NCBI RefSeq assembly: GCF_000374005.1
Contig: NZ_KB893134.1
Location: forward strand, 592,643 to 656,642
DNA length: 64,000 nucleotides
DNA from: Kiloniella laminariae DSM 19542
Lineage (GTDB): Bacteria > Pseudomonadota > Alphaproteobacteria > Kiloniellales > Kiloniellaceae
Direction of reading: 5' to 3'
The translations under genes and the position numbers were made by a program. This document shows positions 18,645 to 27,164 of this stretch, in pieces. The notes below the pieces were generated by a model. The model was not told the origin of the DNA. It searched no databases and was given only the letters and a program-made list of their open reading frames with translations. Each line of letters opens with the position of its first letter. Position 1 is the first letter of the stretch.

Positions 18645-18688
18645 AGTATTTCTCCGTTAATCGGGAGGTTGTCGAAAATAGTGGTGGG

Positions 18689-18717
18689 TGTATAAGCGGG
18701 CACCAGGCGTCTGTCAA
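18689..18717 (-). promoter_or_regulatory. sigma-70-type promoter of the rpmH operon
   Basis: On the minus strand TTGACA (18717-18712) and TATACA (18694-18689) are separated by exactly 17 bases, a near-consensus housekeeping promoter. Transcription would start about 35-40 bases ahead of the rpmH GTG. It is the best promoter match I found in the window. Confidence 0.8.
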
Positions 18718-19059
18718 CGCCTCTTCACCAGATTCATTGGATTCCCTCATGGATTCCTTGAGGATTTTCCGAAAATGGGCAGAAACTCGGTGGGAGTCTT
18801 TGACGCAAATGGAAAATTATGAGGTCTTCGTCTCAAGGTTTTCCAGGGCAAAATCATCGTTGCGCTGTTCTTATCAAGCTTTCTCCCCAAAGGACAGAAG
18901 GAAATCTTGCAAGGGTAAAAAAAGGTTTGTGATCAAGCGATTTATTGGCAGGAAAATCTCAAGGGACCGGTATTAACAAGACCTCTCGGTTGATCACAAC
19001 CTTGTGTGAAGCGATTGATTGACTTGATTTTTTGCGGCTACCCACAAAACTATAGTTTC
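18718..19059. other. intergenic region between rpmH promoter and TVP38 gene
   Basis: This 340-base spacer holds no convincing gene. An open frame of 79 codons (18737-18976) has strange composition and no family features. GGATTCC occurs twice near 18738-18755, and GTTGATCACAAC near 18989-19000 is a palindrome. A TATAGT at 19051-19056 could be the -10 element for the downstream gene, but no -35 element at good spacing is visible. I see no replication origin features such as clustered DnaA boxes. Confidence 0.5.
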
Positions 19060-19815
19060 ATGATGACTGTAGATGAAACAATGAATTCAAAGAACAAAAC
19101 ACTTCCGGTCAAAGGCTCCAGGTTGAAGCGCCTGCTTCCTTTGCTGGTGCTATTGATTGGCCTGACTGCGGTCTATGTCATGGGATGGCATCGCTATCTT
19201 AATTTCGAGGTGTTACAGGAAAACCGTGAAAATCTAATCGGATTCGTACAGAACCAGCAGGCGGTTGCTGCTCTGGCTTTTCTGGTCCTCTATGCTGTTG
19301 CCATTGCCTTCTCAATCCCTGGAGGGTCATTTCTGACCATTGCGGGCGGGTTTATGTTTGGCACCTGGCTGGGTGGACTCTACGCTGTAATGGCAGCAAC
19401 AGTTGGTTCAACACTTGTCTTTCTGGCTGCGAAAAGTGCCTTAGGAGATATCCTGCGGCAGAAAACCAGCGGATACCTTCAGAAGATGGAAGCCGGGTTC
19501 AAGGAAAATGAGCTGAGTTATCTGCTGGTTTTGCGCTTGGTGCCGCTGTTCCCTTTCTGGCTGGTGAATCTCGTTCCGGCTTTTGTTGGTATGTCACTGC
19601 GCAATTATGTCATTGGGACCTTTATCGGGATCATTCCGGGAACATTTGTCTATGCCAGCGTTGGTAACGGTCTGGATGCCCTGTTCCGGAGCAACGAGAC
19701 GCCTGACCTCGGTATTATTCTGCGCCCGGAAATCCTTCTGCCTATTCTCGGCCTGGCCTTGTTGTCTCTTGTGCCAGTTCTCTACAAAAAATATTGCAAG
19801 GAAAAACAGGCCTAG
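19060..19815 (+). CDS. TVP38/TMEM64 (DedA-related) membrane protein
   Basis: Integral membrane protein of the SNARE-associated/VTT family, about 250 residues. One N-terminal membrane segment (about 25-45) is followed by the VTT domain with the family signatures IPGGSFLTIAGGFMFGTWLGG and LRLVPLFPFWLVNLVPAFVG and a C-terminal segment. Members of the wider DedA/VTT group take part in lipid movement across membranes; the substrate here is unknown. The start is uncertain: tandem ATGs at 19060/19063, an ATG at 19081 and a GTG at 19006 are all possible and none has a good ribosome site. It is 42 bases ahead of a flavoprotein gene; fusions of these two families are known elsewhere. Confidence 0.88.
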   Translation: MMTVDETMNSKNKTLPVKGSRLKRLLPLLVLLIGLTAVYVMGWHRYLNFEVLQENRENLIGFVQNQQAVAALAFLVLYAVAIAFSIPGGSFLTIAGGFMFGTWLGGLYAVMAATVGSTLVFLAAKSALGDILRQKTSGYLQKMEAGFKENELSYLLVLRLVPLFPFWLVNLVPAFVGMSLRNYVIGTFIGIIPGTFVYASVGNGLDALFRSNETPDLGIILRPEILLPILGLALLSLVPVLYKKYCKEKQA

Positions 19816-19857
19816 ATACCCGCCTGTAATTCGGAAATTGCTTCATCGGGGAAGAGC

Positions 19858-21273
19858 ATGATTAAAACGGATATCTGCGTTATCGGTGGCGGTTCAGCGG
19901 GGTTGTCTGTTGCGGCTGGAGCAGTCCAGATGGGGGCAGTTACAGTTCTGGTCGAATCCGGGAAAATGGGCGGGGACTGCCTGAATTATGGCTGCGTTCC
20001 CTCAAAAGCACTGCTTGTTGCGGGTCGGGCGGCCAGAGCAGGCAAGAAAGCACAGGATTTTGGCGTTGAATATGAAGCCCCCAGGGTCAATTTTCGGGCT
20101 GTACACGATCATGTAAAAGCTGTCATTGCCGGGATAGAGCCTCACGATTCTGTCGAGCGCTTTGAGAAACTTGGAGTACGGGTTGTGCAAGGGCATGGCA
20201 GCTTTCTGGATCGAAAGCGCCTCCAGGTCGGAGATCAGGTGATCGAGGCCCGTCGTTTTGTTATCGCGACGGGGTCTCGGGCCATGATCCCGCCGATCGA
20301 TGGGCTGGAGACTGTCCCCTATCTGACAAATGAAAGTGTATTTGACCTTACAGACCTGCCCAAAAAACTGATTATTGTCGGAGGCGGGCCTATCGGGTGC
20401 GAGCTTGGCCAGGCCTTTCGCAATCTGGGCAGTGAAGTCACACTCGTCGAAATGGCAACAATAATGCCCAAGGACGACCCGGATCTTGTCAAGGTTGTGC
20501 GGTCGCGTCTGCTTGCGGACGGTCTGGATGTTCGGGAAAAGACCAAGGTTATTACCGCCCGCAACGATAGCGGTAACGTGGTTCTGCAGGTTGAGCGGGA
20601 GGGACAGCGAGAGGATATCTCTGGCAGTCACTTGTTGCTGGCAGCGGGGCGGGTGCCAAATCTGGACCAGCTTAATCTGGAAGCTGCTGGCATCGCTTAT
20701 GGTCGCGGCGGCATCACAGTTAGCCGGGGGCTGAAAACCAGCAATCGGAAGATTTATGCTGCAGGAGATGTGACGGGGGGCTATCAGTTCACTCATATGG
20801 CGGCCTATGATGCGGGGATCATTATTCGCAATGCTTTGTTCCGGCTTCCTGCCAGGGTGAATCACATTGCAGTTCCCTGGGTGACTTACACGGATCCCGA
20901 ACTGGCCCAGGTTGGCCTGAGCGAGGTTCAGGCGCGGGAAAAGGGAGAGAGGCACCGTGTCTTGAGCTGGTCTTTTGCTGATAATGATCGGGCTCGGGCA
21001 GAGCGCCGGACAGAGGGGCTGATCAAGGTTGTGACAACACCCAAAGGTAACATACTGGGAGCATCGATTGTCGGGCTTCACGCGGGCGAGCTGATTCTCC
21101 CCTGGGGGCTCGCAATCTCAAAGGGTCTTAAAATTGGAGATATGGCGAGTGTCATTGCGCCTTACCCGAGCCTGTCAGAAGTAAGTAAACGTGTGGCCGG
21201 GAGCTATTTTACCGAGACCCTGTTCAGTGACCGGGTCCGAATGATTGTTCGTTTCCTCGCAAAATTCGGATGA
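19858..21273 (+). CDS. mercuric-reductase-like FAD/NAD(P) disulfide oxidoreductase
   Basis: A 471-residue class I pyridine nucleotide-disulfide oxidoreductase. The FAD loop is VIGGGSAGLS (8-17), the redox-active pair is Cys41 and Cys46 in GGDCLNYGCVPSKAL, the NAD(P) loop is IIVGGGPIGCELG, and the second FAD contact is YAAGDVTG. The dimerisation domain ends with HAGELILPWGLAIS and SLSEV. It lacks the N-terminal metal-binding domain and the C-terminal Cys pair of mercuric reductase, so mercury reduction is not expected, and the His-Glu pair of lipoamide dehydrogenases is not evident. It sits between a TVP38 protein and a histidine kinase in tandem. Natural substrate unknown. Confidence 0.9.
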   Translation: MIKTDICVIGGGSAGLSVAAGAVQMGAVTVLVESGKMGGDCLNYGCVPSKALLVAGRAARAGKKAQDFGVEYEAPRVNFRAVHDHVKAVIAGIEPHDSVERFEKLGVRVVQGHGSFLDRKRLQVGDQVIEARRFVIATGSRAMIPPIDGLETVPYLTNESVFDLTDLPKKLIIVGGGPIGCELGQAFRNLGSEVTLVEMATIMPKDDPDLVKVVRSRLLADGLDVREKTKVITARNDSGNVVLQVEREGQREDISGSHLLLAAGRVPNLDQLNLEAAGIAYGRGGITVSRGLKTSNRKIYAAGDVTGGYQFTHMAAYDAGIIIRNALFRLPARVNHIAVPWVTYTDPELAQVGLSEVQAREKGERHRVLSWSFADNDRARAERRTEGLIKVVTTPKGNILGASIVGLHAGELILPWGLAISKGLKIGDMASVIAPYPSLSEVSKRVAGSYFTETLFSDRVRMIVRFLAKFG

Positions 21274-21306
21274 TAAGGCCTGATTGGGCTGTGGTATGAT
21301 TTTCTT

Positions 21307-22731
21307 ATGACCCCAAAACTGCACTTGCCCCCTTTTATTACCAGCCTGTCTGCCAAACTCCTTATTCTGACGACAATGTTTGTGCTTCTGGCCGAGATCC
21401 TTATTTTTGCACCGTCAATCGGGCGCTTCAGGTTCGTCTCGCTTCAGGAACAGCTGGCGGATGCCCATCTGGCAATCCTGGCCCTTGATGCGACAGACGA
21501 CATGATGGTGAGTGAGGATCTGGAGAAGGAACTTCTCAGGCATGTGAATGCCCTCGCGGTCGCTCTGACACGTCCCGGGCAAGGCAAGCTGATGCTGATG
21601 GATGGTGCAGACGTTGTGGTTGATGCGACCTACGATTTGCGCGAAGAGAGCTTTTTTGGCCTGATCAGGGATGCTTTTGTTTCCTTGGGGCAGGATCGTC
21701 ACCGAGTGTTGCGGATTATTGGCCCTTCACCGAAAGATCCGCGGGTTCTGGTCGAGGTCGTGATGAGCGAAACCAGACTTCGTATGGAGATGTTCGACTA
21801 TTCCTGGCGTATTTTAGCACTTTCCCTTGGCATTGCCCTTATGACTGCGGCGCTGGTCTTCGTCAGTCTACACCGGTTGTTGGTCCAGCCCATGCGAAGA
21901 ATTACCAGCAGTATGATCGTATTTCGGGACGCTCCTGAAGATGTCGGCAGGATCATTAAACCCTCTCGCAGAACGGATGAAGTTGGTGTTGCAGAACAGG
22001 AACTGGCTTCCATGCAGCAGTCGCTACAGGCCTCTCTGGGGCAAAAGAACCGGCTTGCGGCACTGGGCACTGCCGCGGCCAAAATCAATCATGATCTGCG
22101 TAATGGTCTTGCGACAGCACGTCTGATTTCTGATCGCCTGAAACGCAGTGACGATCCGGAGGTCCGGGAAGTTGCGCCAGTTTTGCTGGCGGCCATTGAC
22201 CGGGCGGTACATATCTGTGGGCAGATGTTGAATTTCACCAAGGAAGGAGCGCCGCGACTCGATATTACTCACTTTGATTTACATGACCTCGCCGGCGAAG
22301 TTGTCGACACGATTTCTGCTGCTGAAAGTGTCAGTCTGCTGGTGCAAAACCATATCCCGCCGGGTATGGAAGTTTCGGGGGACTGGGAGCAGCTCTACAG
22401 AGTTTTTGAAAATCTCGCCCGGAATGCCGAACAGGCAGGGGCATCGGTCGTCGAGATTCGTCTGCAACAGGAGCCGGATTGTCTGATCGTAACGGTGGCA
22501 GACAATGGCCCGGGCGTGCCAGCGGAAATCCGGAGCAACCTTTTTAAGCCTTTCAAGGGCTCAACCCGGCAAAACGGATCTGGTCTGGGGCTGGCGATTA
22601 CACGGGATCTGATGCGGGCCCATGGGGGAGACATATGGCTTGATGTTTCGGAGCTGGGGGGAGCCTGTTTCTGTCTTGAACTGCCGCTTGGGGACAGTGT
22701 AACGACGCGATCAGATCAGCTGTTCGGTTGA
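21307..22731 (+). CDS. orphan membrane sensor histidine kinase
   Basis: Two-component sensor of 474 residues. Membrane segments at about 17-35 and 167-188 enclose a periplasmic sensor region of some 130 residues. A HAMP-like linker (190-240) leads to the phosphorylated His262 in AKINHDLRN, then the ATP-binding domain with the N box ENLARNAEQAG (368-378), DNGPG (399-403) and GSGLGLA (424-430). No response regulator gene is adjacent. It starts 33 bases after the flavoprotein gene and is probably cotranscribed, so it may sense a redox or membrane state connected with that pair (inference). Its 3' end overlaps the convergent acetyltransferase gene by 16 bases. Confidence 0.92.
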   Translation: MTPKLHLPPFITSLSAKLLILTTMFVLLAEILIFAPSIGRFRFVSLQEQLADAHLAILALDATDDMMVSEDLEKELLRHVNALAVALTRPGQGKLMLMDGADVVVDATYDLREESFFGLIRDAFVSLGQDRHRVLRIIGPSPKDPRVLVEVVMSETRLRMEMFDYSWRILALSLGIALMTAALVFVSLHRLLVQPMRRITSSMIVFRDAPEDVGRIIKPSRRTDEVGVAEQELASMQQSLQASLGQKNRLAALGTAAAKINHDLRNGLATARLISDRLKRSDDPEVREVAPVLLAAIDRAVHICGQMLNFTKEGAPRLDITHFDLHDLAGEVVDTISAAESVSLLVQNHIPPGMEVSGDWEQLYRVFENLARNAEQAGASVVEIRLQQEPDCLIVTVADNGPGVPAEIRSNLFKPFKGSTRQNGSGLGLAITRDLMRAHGGDIWLDVSELGGACFCLELPLGDSVTTRSDQLFG

Positions 22732-23201
22732 TCAGAGTTCGTCTGAAGCTCGATATTCATCAGGAAATAGTGGGTTCTCTCTTCCATAAAACGGCTGGCG
22801 ACCTGCCATCCCATGGCAGCGTAGACCTCGGGAGAAGAACTATAGAGAAACAGTCGCTGGTCGCCTCTTCTCCGGGAAAAGTCCATGACAGCATCAATCA
22901 GTGCCCGGGCAATCCCCTGACGCCGATATTCAGGCCGGACATAAAGTGCGGCCAGCCAGGGGCGGTAATGGGAAAACCCCGGATGATCACAGTCAATCAG
23001 CAAGGTTGTGCCAAGCGCTGTATCCCCGGAAAAGGCAACAAAGGCCTGTTCCGGGTTTTCAGGATCTGCAAGTTCCCTATAGGCATCGAGAATGTCAGCC
23101 GCGGATATTCCGCGTGCCTGCCCCCAGCTTTCGTGGTTCCAGCGGGCGCAGGTCTCTATGAAGCGGGGCTGGTTCCTCAGCAGGTCAATTTTTATAGCCA
23201 T
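22716..23201 (-). CDS. GNAT family N-acetyltransferase
   Basis: A 161-residue acetyltransferase of the GNAT fold. The acetyl-CoA binding motif A is LAALYVRPEYRRQGIARALI (R/Q-x-x-G-x-G/A type: RRQGIA), preceded by the strand ALGTTLLIDCDHPG and followed by RLFLYSSSPEVYAAMGWQ, the usual Tyr-x-x-x-GW motif. The substrate cannot be read from the sequence. The ATG giving MAIKIDLL has AGGG ten bases upstream and is preferred to a TTG that overlaps the end of the methyltransferase gene. It lies directly downstream of that gene and is probably in its operon. Confidence 0.88.
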   Translation of the reverse strand: MAIKIDLLRNQPRFIETCARWNHESWGQARGISAADILDAYRELADPENPEQAFVAFSGDTALGTTLLIDCDHPGFSHYRPWLAALYVRPEYRRQGIARALIDAVMDFSRRRGDQRLFLYSSSPEVYAAMGWQVASRFMEERTHYFLMNIELQTNSDQPNS

Positions 23202-23224
23202 TGATCCAACCCTGCTGTCAGTAC

Positions 23225-24430
23225 TCAATCCAGACTATAGAGCTGCAGCTTCAGATATTCAGACTCTGGCAGGAAGGGATGAACCGGATGATCCGGTCCG
23301 GCGCCGCGAGTATAGAGCAGGCGGGACTGACGCGTTGCATCAAGCAGGCCTTTGCGGACCTGTTCGGCAAAGTTCTCGATATCCATGTGGTGTGAACAGG
23401 ACGCGATCACAAGATATCCGCCGGGGCTGACCAGCTGGGCAGCGAGGCGGGCGAGCTTTCGGTAGCCCTTGGCGCCTTGTTGCAGGTCTTTGCGGTTTTT
23501 GACAAAGGCTGGCGGGTCGACAATGACAAGATCAAAAGTTTTTTGTTCCTGTGCGAACTTTGCCAACTGGCTGAAGACCTCTGCCTTGATGAAATTACAG
23601 CGATCAAGCACACCGTTTTCTGTTGCAGCCATGGTTGCCAGATCCAGCGCGGACTGGCTGCGATCGACTGTTGTTACAGATTTTGCCCCTGCCAGCGCAG
23701 CCTGTACTGTAAAGCCGCCGGCAAAGGAATAACAATCCAAGACATCAGCATCGCGGGCGAATTGAGCAGCAAGAACCCGGTTGTCCCGCTGGTCAAAAAA
23801 CCAGCCGGTTTTCTGACCATCCTGCAATTCGGCAAAGAAGGTCGCCTTGTGTTCAATGACCTTGATCGGGCCAGATAGTTCTCCTTTGACGACCTTGTCA
23901 TAACACTCCAGACCCTCCTGCAGGCGTGAGGGAGTGTCGTTGCGGAGCAGAACGTTTGTCGGGGCAAGAACCCGATCGAGTGCGCTTAAGAGAGCAGGGA
24001 GAAGATTCTCAATGCCTGCGGTGTTAACCTGGAGAACCAGCGTGTCACCATAACGGTCGATAATGGTGCCGGGAATGCCATCTGCTTCTGCATGAATCAG
24101 GCGATAGAAGGGAGCCTCAAACAGCTTTTCGCGCAGCGACAGGGCCCGGGATAGAATGGCGGCAAAAAAATCCTCGTCGATGATCGCCTTGGCGTTGTTC
24201 GACAACAGCCGGGCAGAAATCAGCGGCAGACGATTATAGATGGCGGTGCCAAGGGACTGGCCGTCGTGAGCTTCGATGCGGACGACTGTTCCAGCCGGGA
24301 GTTCTTTTGTGCCGGGTGTGACCTCGATCTCGTTGGAAAATACCCAGGGGTAGCCGTTGAGCAATCGCCGTTGTGATTTTGGCTTCAGGCGGATTGTCGG
24401 GCGGAGTTTTAGATCAGTGGCAGAACTCAT
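23225..24430 (-). CDS. class I SAM-dependent rRNA methyltransferase, RlmI-like
   Basis: A 401-residue protein with the RlmI/RlmK-type architecture: an N-terminal PUA-like RNA-binding domain (about 8-90, with GYPWVFSNEI), an EEHEE-type central region and a Rossmann methyltransferase domain. AdoMet and catalytic motifs include VLDCYSFAGGFTVQAALAGA and VDPPAFVKNRKDL, and SPGGYLVIASCSHHM carries the conserved Cys. RlmI makes 5-methylcytosine at 1962 of 23S rRNA; the exact target here is inferred. The ATG at 24430 is chosen because the 16 residues before it do not fit the family. Confidence 0.9.
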   Translation of the reverse strand: MSSATDLKLRPTIRLKPKSQRRLLNGYPWVFSNEIEVTPGTKELPAGTVVRIEAHDGQSLGTAIYNRLPLISARLLSNNAKAIIDEDFFAAILSRALSLREKLFEAPFYRLIHAEADGIPGTIIDRYGDTLVLQVNTAGIENLLPALLSALDRVLAPTNVLLRNDTPSRLQEGLECYDKVVKGELSGPIKVIEHKATFFAELQDGQKTGWFFDQRDNRVLAAQFARDADVLDCYSFAGGFTVQAALAGAKSVTTVDRSQSALDLATMAATENGVLDRCNFIKAEVFSQLAKFAQEQKTFDLVIVDPPAFVKNRKDLQQGAKGYRKLARLAAQLVSPGGYLVIASCSHHMDIENFAEQVRKGLLDATRQSRLLYTRGAGPDHPVHPFLPESEYLKLQLYSLD

Positions 24431-24706
24431 CACAGTACCTTTAACTGCTGTCTGTATGGATGCGCGCAGTCTAGCCATATCAGGGCCTGCTGCAAGCCTG
24501 ACCTTGATTCGAAGGGCTTTAAAAGTATCAGCTTATGATTATCTTGTCTTTATTGCAGTGCAAAACGGCTTTGTCAGGTTCCCCCCAGACTTGAAAGATG
24601 CTTTGGATAAAGCTTGTCCAAATCCTGGATTGTCTGGCTGGAATGCCTTGTTTATAAAACCAGTCGCATGACTGGATCGTGAAACGGAAGTCCAAAGGGA
24701 CAAGAA

Positions 24707-25564
24707 ATGCAGATCGTTAAGACCCGAAAAGAACTGAAGAAACTTCTCGCCAGCTGGAAAGCGGCTGGAGAGGAACTTGGCGTTGTGATGACCATGGGGG
24801 CGCTTCATGCGGGACACCTGGGGCTGGTCGAGGCTGCAAGCAAAGATAATGACAAGGTCATCGCGACCATCTTTATAAATCCAAAACAGTTCGATAACAA
24901 AAATGATCTGGCAAGTTACCCTATTGATACCGATGAAGATTTAAGGAAATTGAAGCAGGCTGGTGTCGATGCCGTTTACCTGCCCCAGGCAGGTGAGATG
25001 TACCCCGAAGGGTACAGCACAACAGTTTCTGTCGCCGCGATGCAGGACTGTCTTTGTGGTGCGACACGTCCGGGGCATATGGATGGTGTGACCACTGTGG
25101 TAACAAAGCTCCTGATCCAGATTTCACCCGACCGGGCCTATTTTGGCCAAAAGGATTTCCAGCAGTATCTTCTGATCCAGCGGGTTGTCCGTGATCTTGA
25201 TCTGCCTGTGGATATTATTGGCGTGCCGACCTACCGCGAAGAAGGTCGTCTGGCGATGTCTTCCCGCAATCGCCGGCTGAATGAAGCCCAGCGGAAAATT
25301 GCACCGACGCTGTTTCAGGTCCAGAACACGATTCGTGATCTGGTTCTGCAGGGCGAGTCTGTCGATCATGTGCTGGAATGGGGAGAGAAGGTTATTCTTG
25401 AGGCCGGATTCGACAAGATCGATTATCTGGAACTGCGCTCAGAAGAAAATCTTACTCTGATAAGCGAGACAGCAACCCGCGAGGCTGTAATGGGCAGCCG
25501 GATTTTTGTCGCGGCATGGCTCGGCACTACGCGGCTGATCGATAATCTTTCAATCAGCCGGTAA
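24707..25564 (+). CDS. panC: pantothenate synthetase
   Basis: Condenses pantoate and beta-alanine with ATP to make pantothenate, the coenzyme A precursor. The 285-residue protein has the nucleotide motif TMGALHAGH (29-37; Ala where Glu is more usual), FINPKQF, FGQKDFQQYLLIQ and the KMSKS-related loop MSSRNRRL. It stands alone: panB and panD are not in the window. It is divergent from the rRNA methyltransferase with 276 bases between starts, and converges on gpt. GGGACAAG lies a few bases ahead of the ATG. Confidence 0.96.
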   Translation: MQIVKTRKELKKLLASWKAAGEELGVVMTMGALHAGHLGLVEAASKDNDKVIATIFINPKQFDNKNDLASYPIDTDEDLRKLKQAGVDAVYLPQAGEMYPEGYSTTVSVAAMQDCLCGATRPGHMDGVTTVVTKLLIQISPDRAYFGQKDFQQYLLIQRVVRDLDLPVDIIGVPTYREEGRLAMSSRNRRLNEAQRKIAPTLFQVQNTIRDLVLQGESVDHVLEWGEKVILEAGFDKIDYLELRSEENLTLISETATREAVMGSRIFVAAWLGTTRLIDNLSISR

Positions 25565-25594
25565 GGCAGAACCAACAATCGCAAAGGACCCGGA

Positions 25595-26071
25595 TTAGCC
25601 CCGGCTGCGAATCAACGGTGGAACAGTTTGCAAGCCAAGGTCCCAGGGGAAATAGATCCAGGTGTCCTGGCTGACCTCTGTGATGAAGCTGTCAACAATC
25701 GGACGCCCTTCGGGCTTGGCATAAATTGTAGCAAAGTGTGCATGAGGCATCAGTTCGCGCACTGCGCGGGCAGTTTTACCTGTGTCGACCAGATCATCGA
25801 TGATGAGCCAGCCTTCGCTTTCAGTTGGCGGTGCTTTGAGAACCTGGAGGTCACCACGTTTGTTGTCTTCGCTGTAGCTTACGATACAGACGGTATCGAT
25901 CAGACGAATATCAAGTTCACGGGCAATGATTGCTGCTGGTACCAGGCCGCCACGGGTGATGGCGAGGACACCCTTGAAAGGCCCCTTTTCCATCAGGCGC
26001 CATGCGAGGGCCTTGGCGTCGCGATGCAGCTGTTCCCAGGATACAGGAAATGTTTTTGGCTCTTCAGACAC
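25595..26071 (-). CDS. gpt: xanthine-guanine phosphoribosyltransferase
   Basis: Purine salvage enzyme joining xanthine or guanine to PRPP. The 158-residue product resembles E. coli Gpt along its whole length: [19 protein letters not shown] near the N-terminus, the PRPP motif [13 protein letters not shown], and the C-terminal DTWIYFPWD. The GTG start giving a protein beginning with [11 protein letters not shown] is preferred since GGAG precedes it and the length then matches; an ATG 60 bases earlier gives an extra Pro-rich leader. It converges on panC with 30 bases between stops. Confidence 0.93.
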   Translation of the reverse strand: MSEEPKTFPVSWEQLHRDAKALAWRLMEKGPFKGVLAITRGGLVPAAIIARELDIRLIDTVCIVSYSEDNKRGDLQVLKAPPTESEGWLIIDDLVDTGKTARAVRELMPHAHFATIYAKPEGRPIVDSFITEVSQDTWIYFPWDLGLQTVPPLIRSRG

Positions 26072-26193
26072 AGTTCTCGACTCCGGTTTTGGATGATGCG
26101 GGAATAAAGCAGAACTGACGGGAATTCTCAACCTCTAGAACAAAATGCGGTTGAGAAAGAGGAATCCCTTTGGGTCAGTCCGATATGACGGGA

Positions 26194-26967
26194 TCAGTGT
26201 AGCAGGGGCCCGGCGATAGATGAAACCGAACTTATTGCAAGGATACCAAAGGCTATGGATCGCAGGCGTTCAGTCGAAAAAGCATGGCCGATCTTGACGC
26301 CAAGATGTGACCCCAAAGCGATCAGGGGAGAAAAAGCCAGGCCATAAAACATCGGCGTCAGGATTTCATCACCGAGAACGAGGTAAAGCACGACAGCATT
26401 GACGGGAACGGTGGTCAGGAAGCTGGCAAAAAGAAAGCTCCGGATCTGTCTATTGGTCCATTCATGCGCCATAACCCAGAGAACAATCGGCGGGCCGCCA
26501 ACCGCAATCATTCCGGCGATAAAGCCACTGGCGGAAAAGGCAAGCCAGGTCCAGAAGGCGTGGAGATTTTGCTGGGGGGCAGGCCGAATGATGATCTGGG
26601 TCAGGACGATCAGGAAGATCAGAGCGCCAACGAGTTGCTCGATTTGGGATTTGTCGATTGTTGAAGTGAGATATCCCAGTGCGATAATTCCCAGGGGAAG
26701 GGTAATGTAGCGAATCGCAGTTCCTTTTATCAGGGGGGGATACTGGATATGATCTCGCAGCTTGATAACACCAACAAGCAACTGGGCGAGGCCGGATGTG
26801 AGAAGCAGCGGCACAGAGGTTGTCAGCTCCAGTCCGAGCAGCGTCAGAAAGGTTAGGGCAAAAAGGCCAAAAGCAAAGCCGACTGCCCCTTGAATCAGGC
26901 TGGCAATAAAGAGAATCAGGGCAATGGCGGGGAGAAGCTCTGGCGGCACAGTTGTCAATCCGGTCAA
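26194..26967 (-). CDS. TauE/SafE family sulfite/anion exporter
   Basis: A 257-residue membrane protein with about eight hydrophobic segments in two similar halves, each opening with a motif of the family: FIASLIQGAVGFAFGLFALT at the N-terminus and FSASGFIAGMIAVGGPPIVL in the middle. Members are proposed to export sulfite, sulfoacetate or related organosulfur anions; the substrate here is not indicated by neighbours. It is followed by a 9-bp hairpin (26125-26157) without a T run. It is divergent from the gamma-glutamyltransferase-like gene, 197 bases away. Confidence 0.87.
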   Translation of the reverse strand: MTGLTTVPPELLPAIALILFIASLIQGAVGFAFGLFALTFLTLLGLELTTSVPLLLTSGLAQLLVGVIKLRDHIQYPPLIKGTAIRYITLPLGIIALGYLTSTIDKSQIEQLVGALIFLIVLTQIIIRPAPQQNLHAFWTWLAFSASGFIAGMIAVGGPPIVLWVMAHEWTNRQIRSFLFASFLTTVPVNAVVLYLVLGDEILTPMFYGLAFSPLIALGSHLGVKIGHAFSTERLRSIAFGILAISSVSSIAGPLLH

Positions 26968-27164
26968 ATAAATCAGGCGCTATACTTCTCTCGCGCTTTC
27001 GAGGTGGTCAAGCCTAGATTGGGTGAGGCAGATCTGTGTATACTGCAGACCTTCGCCTGCCCGGGAGCTCATGGGGTTTCCGAAAAATCAAAGAATTTGT
27101 CCGTTGTTCCTGATCCGCTCCCCAGTGGGGCGAGCAGAGTCGTATTTTTCAATAGGAGAGCCTC

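Noticed and set aside
18737-18976. Open frame of 79 codons upstream of the TVP38 gene
   Set aside because: Low-complexity basic composition, no ribosome site, no family features; the spacer reads as non-coding.
18645-19059. Replication origin near rpmH
   Set aside because: dnaA, dnaN and gidA are absent and no cluster of DnaA boxes is seen.
20002-21081. Long open frame antisense to the flavoprotein gene
   Set aside because: The plus-strand frame carries all FAD, NAD and Cys-pair motifs; the antisense product has none.
19858-21273. Mercury resistance gene
   Set aside because: Overall similarity to mercuric reductase is clear, but the N-terminal metal-binding domain, the C-terminal Cys pair and all other mer genes are missing.
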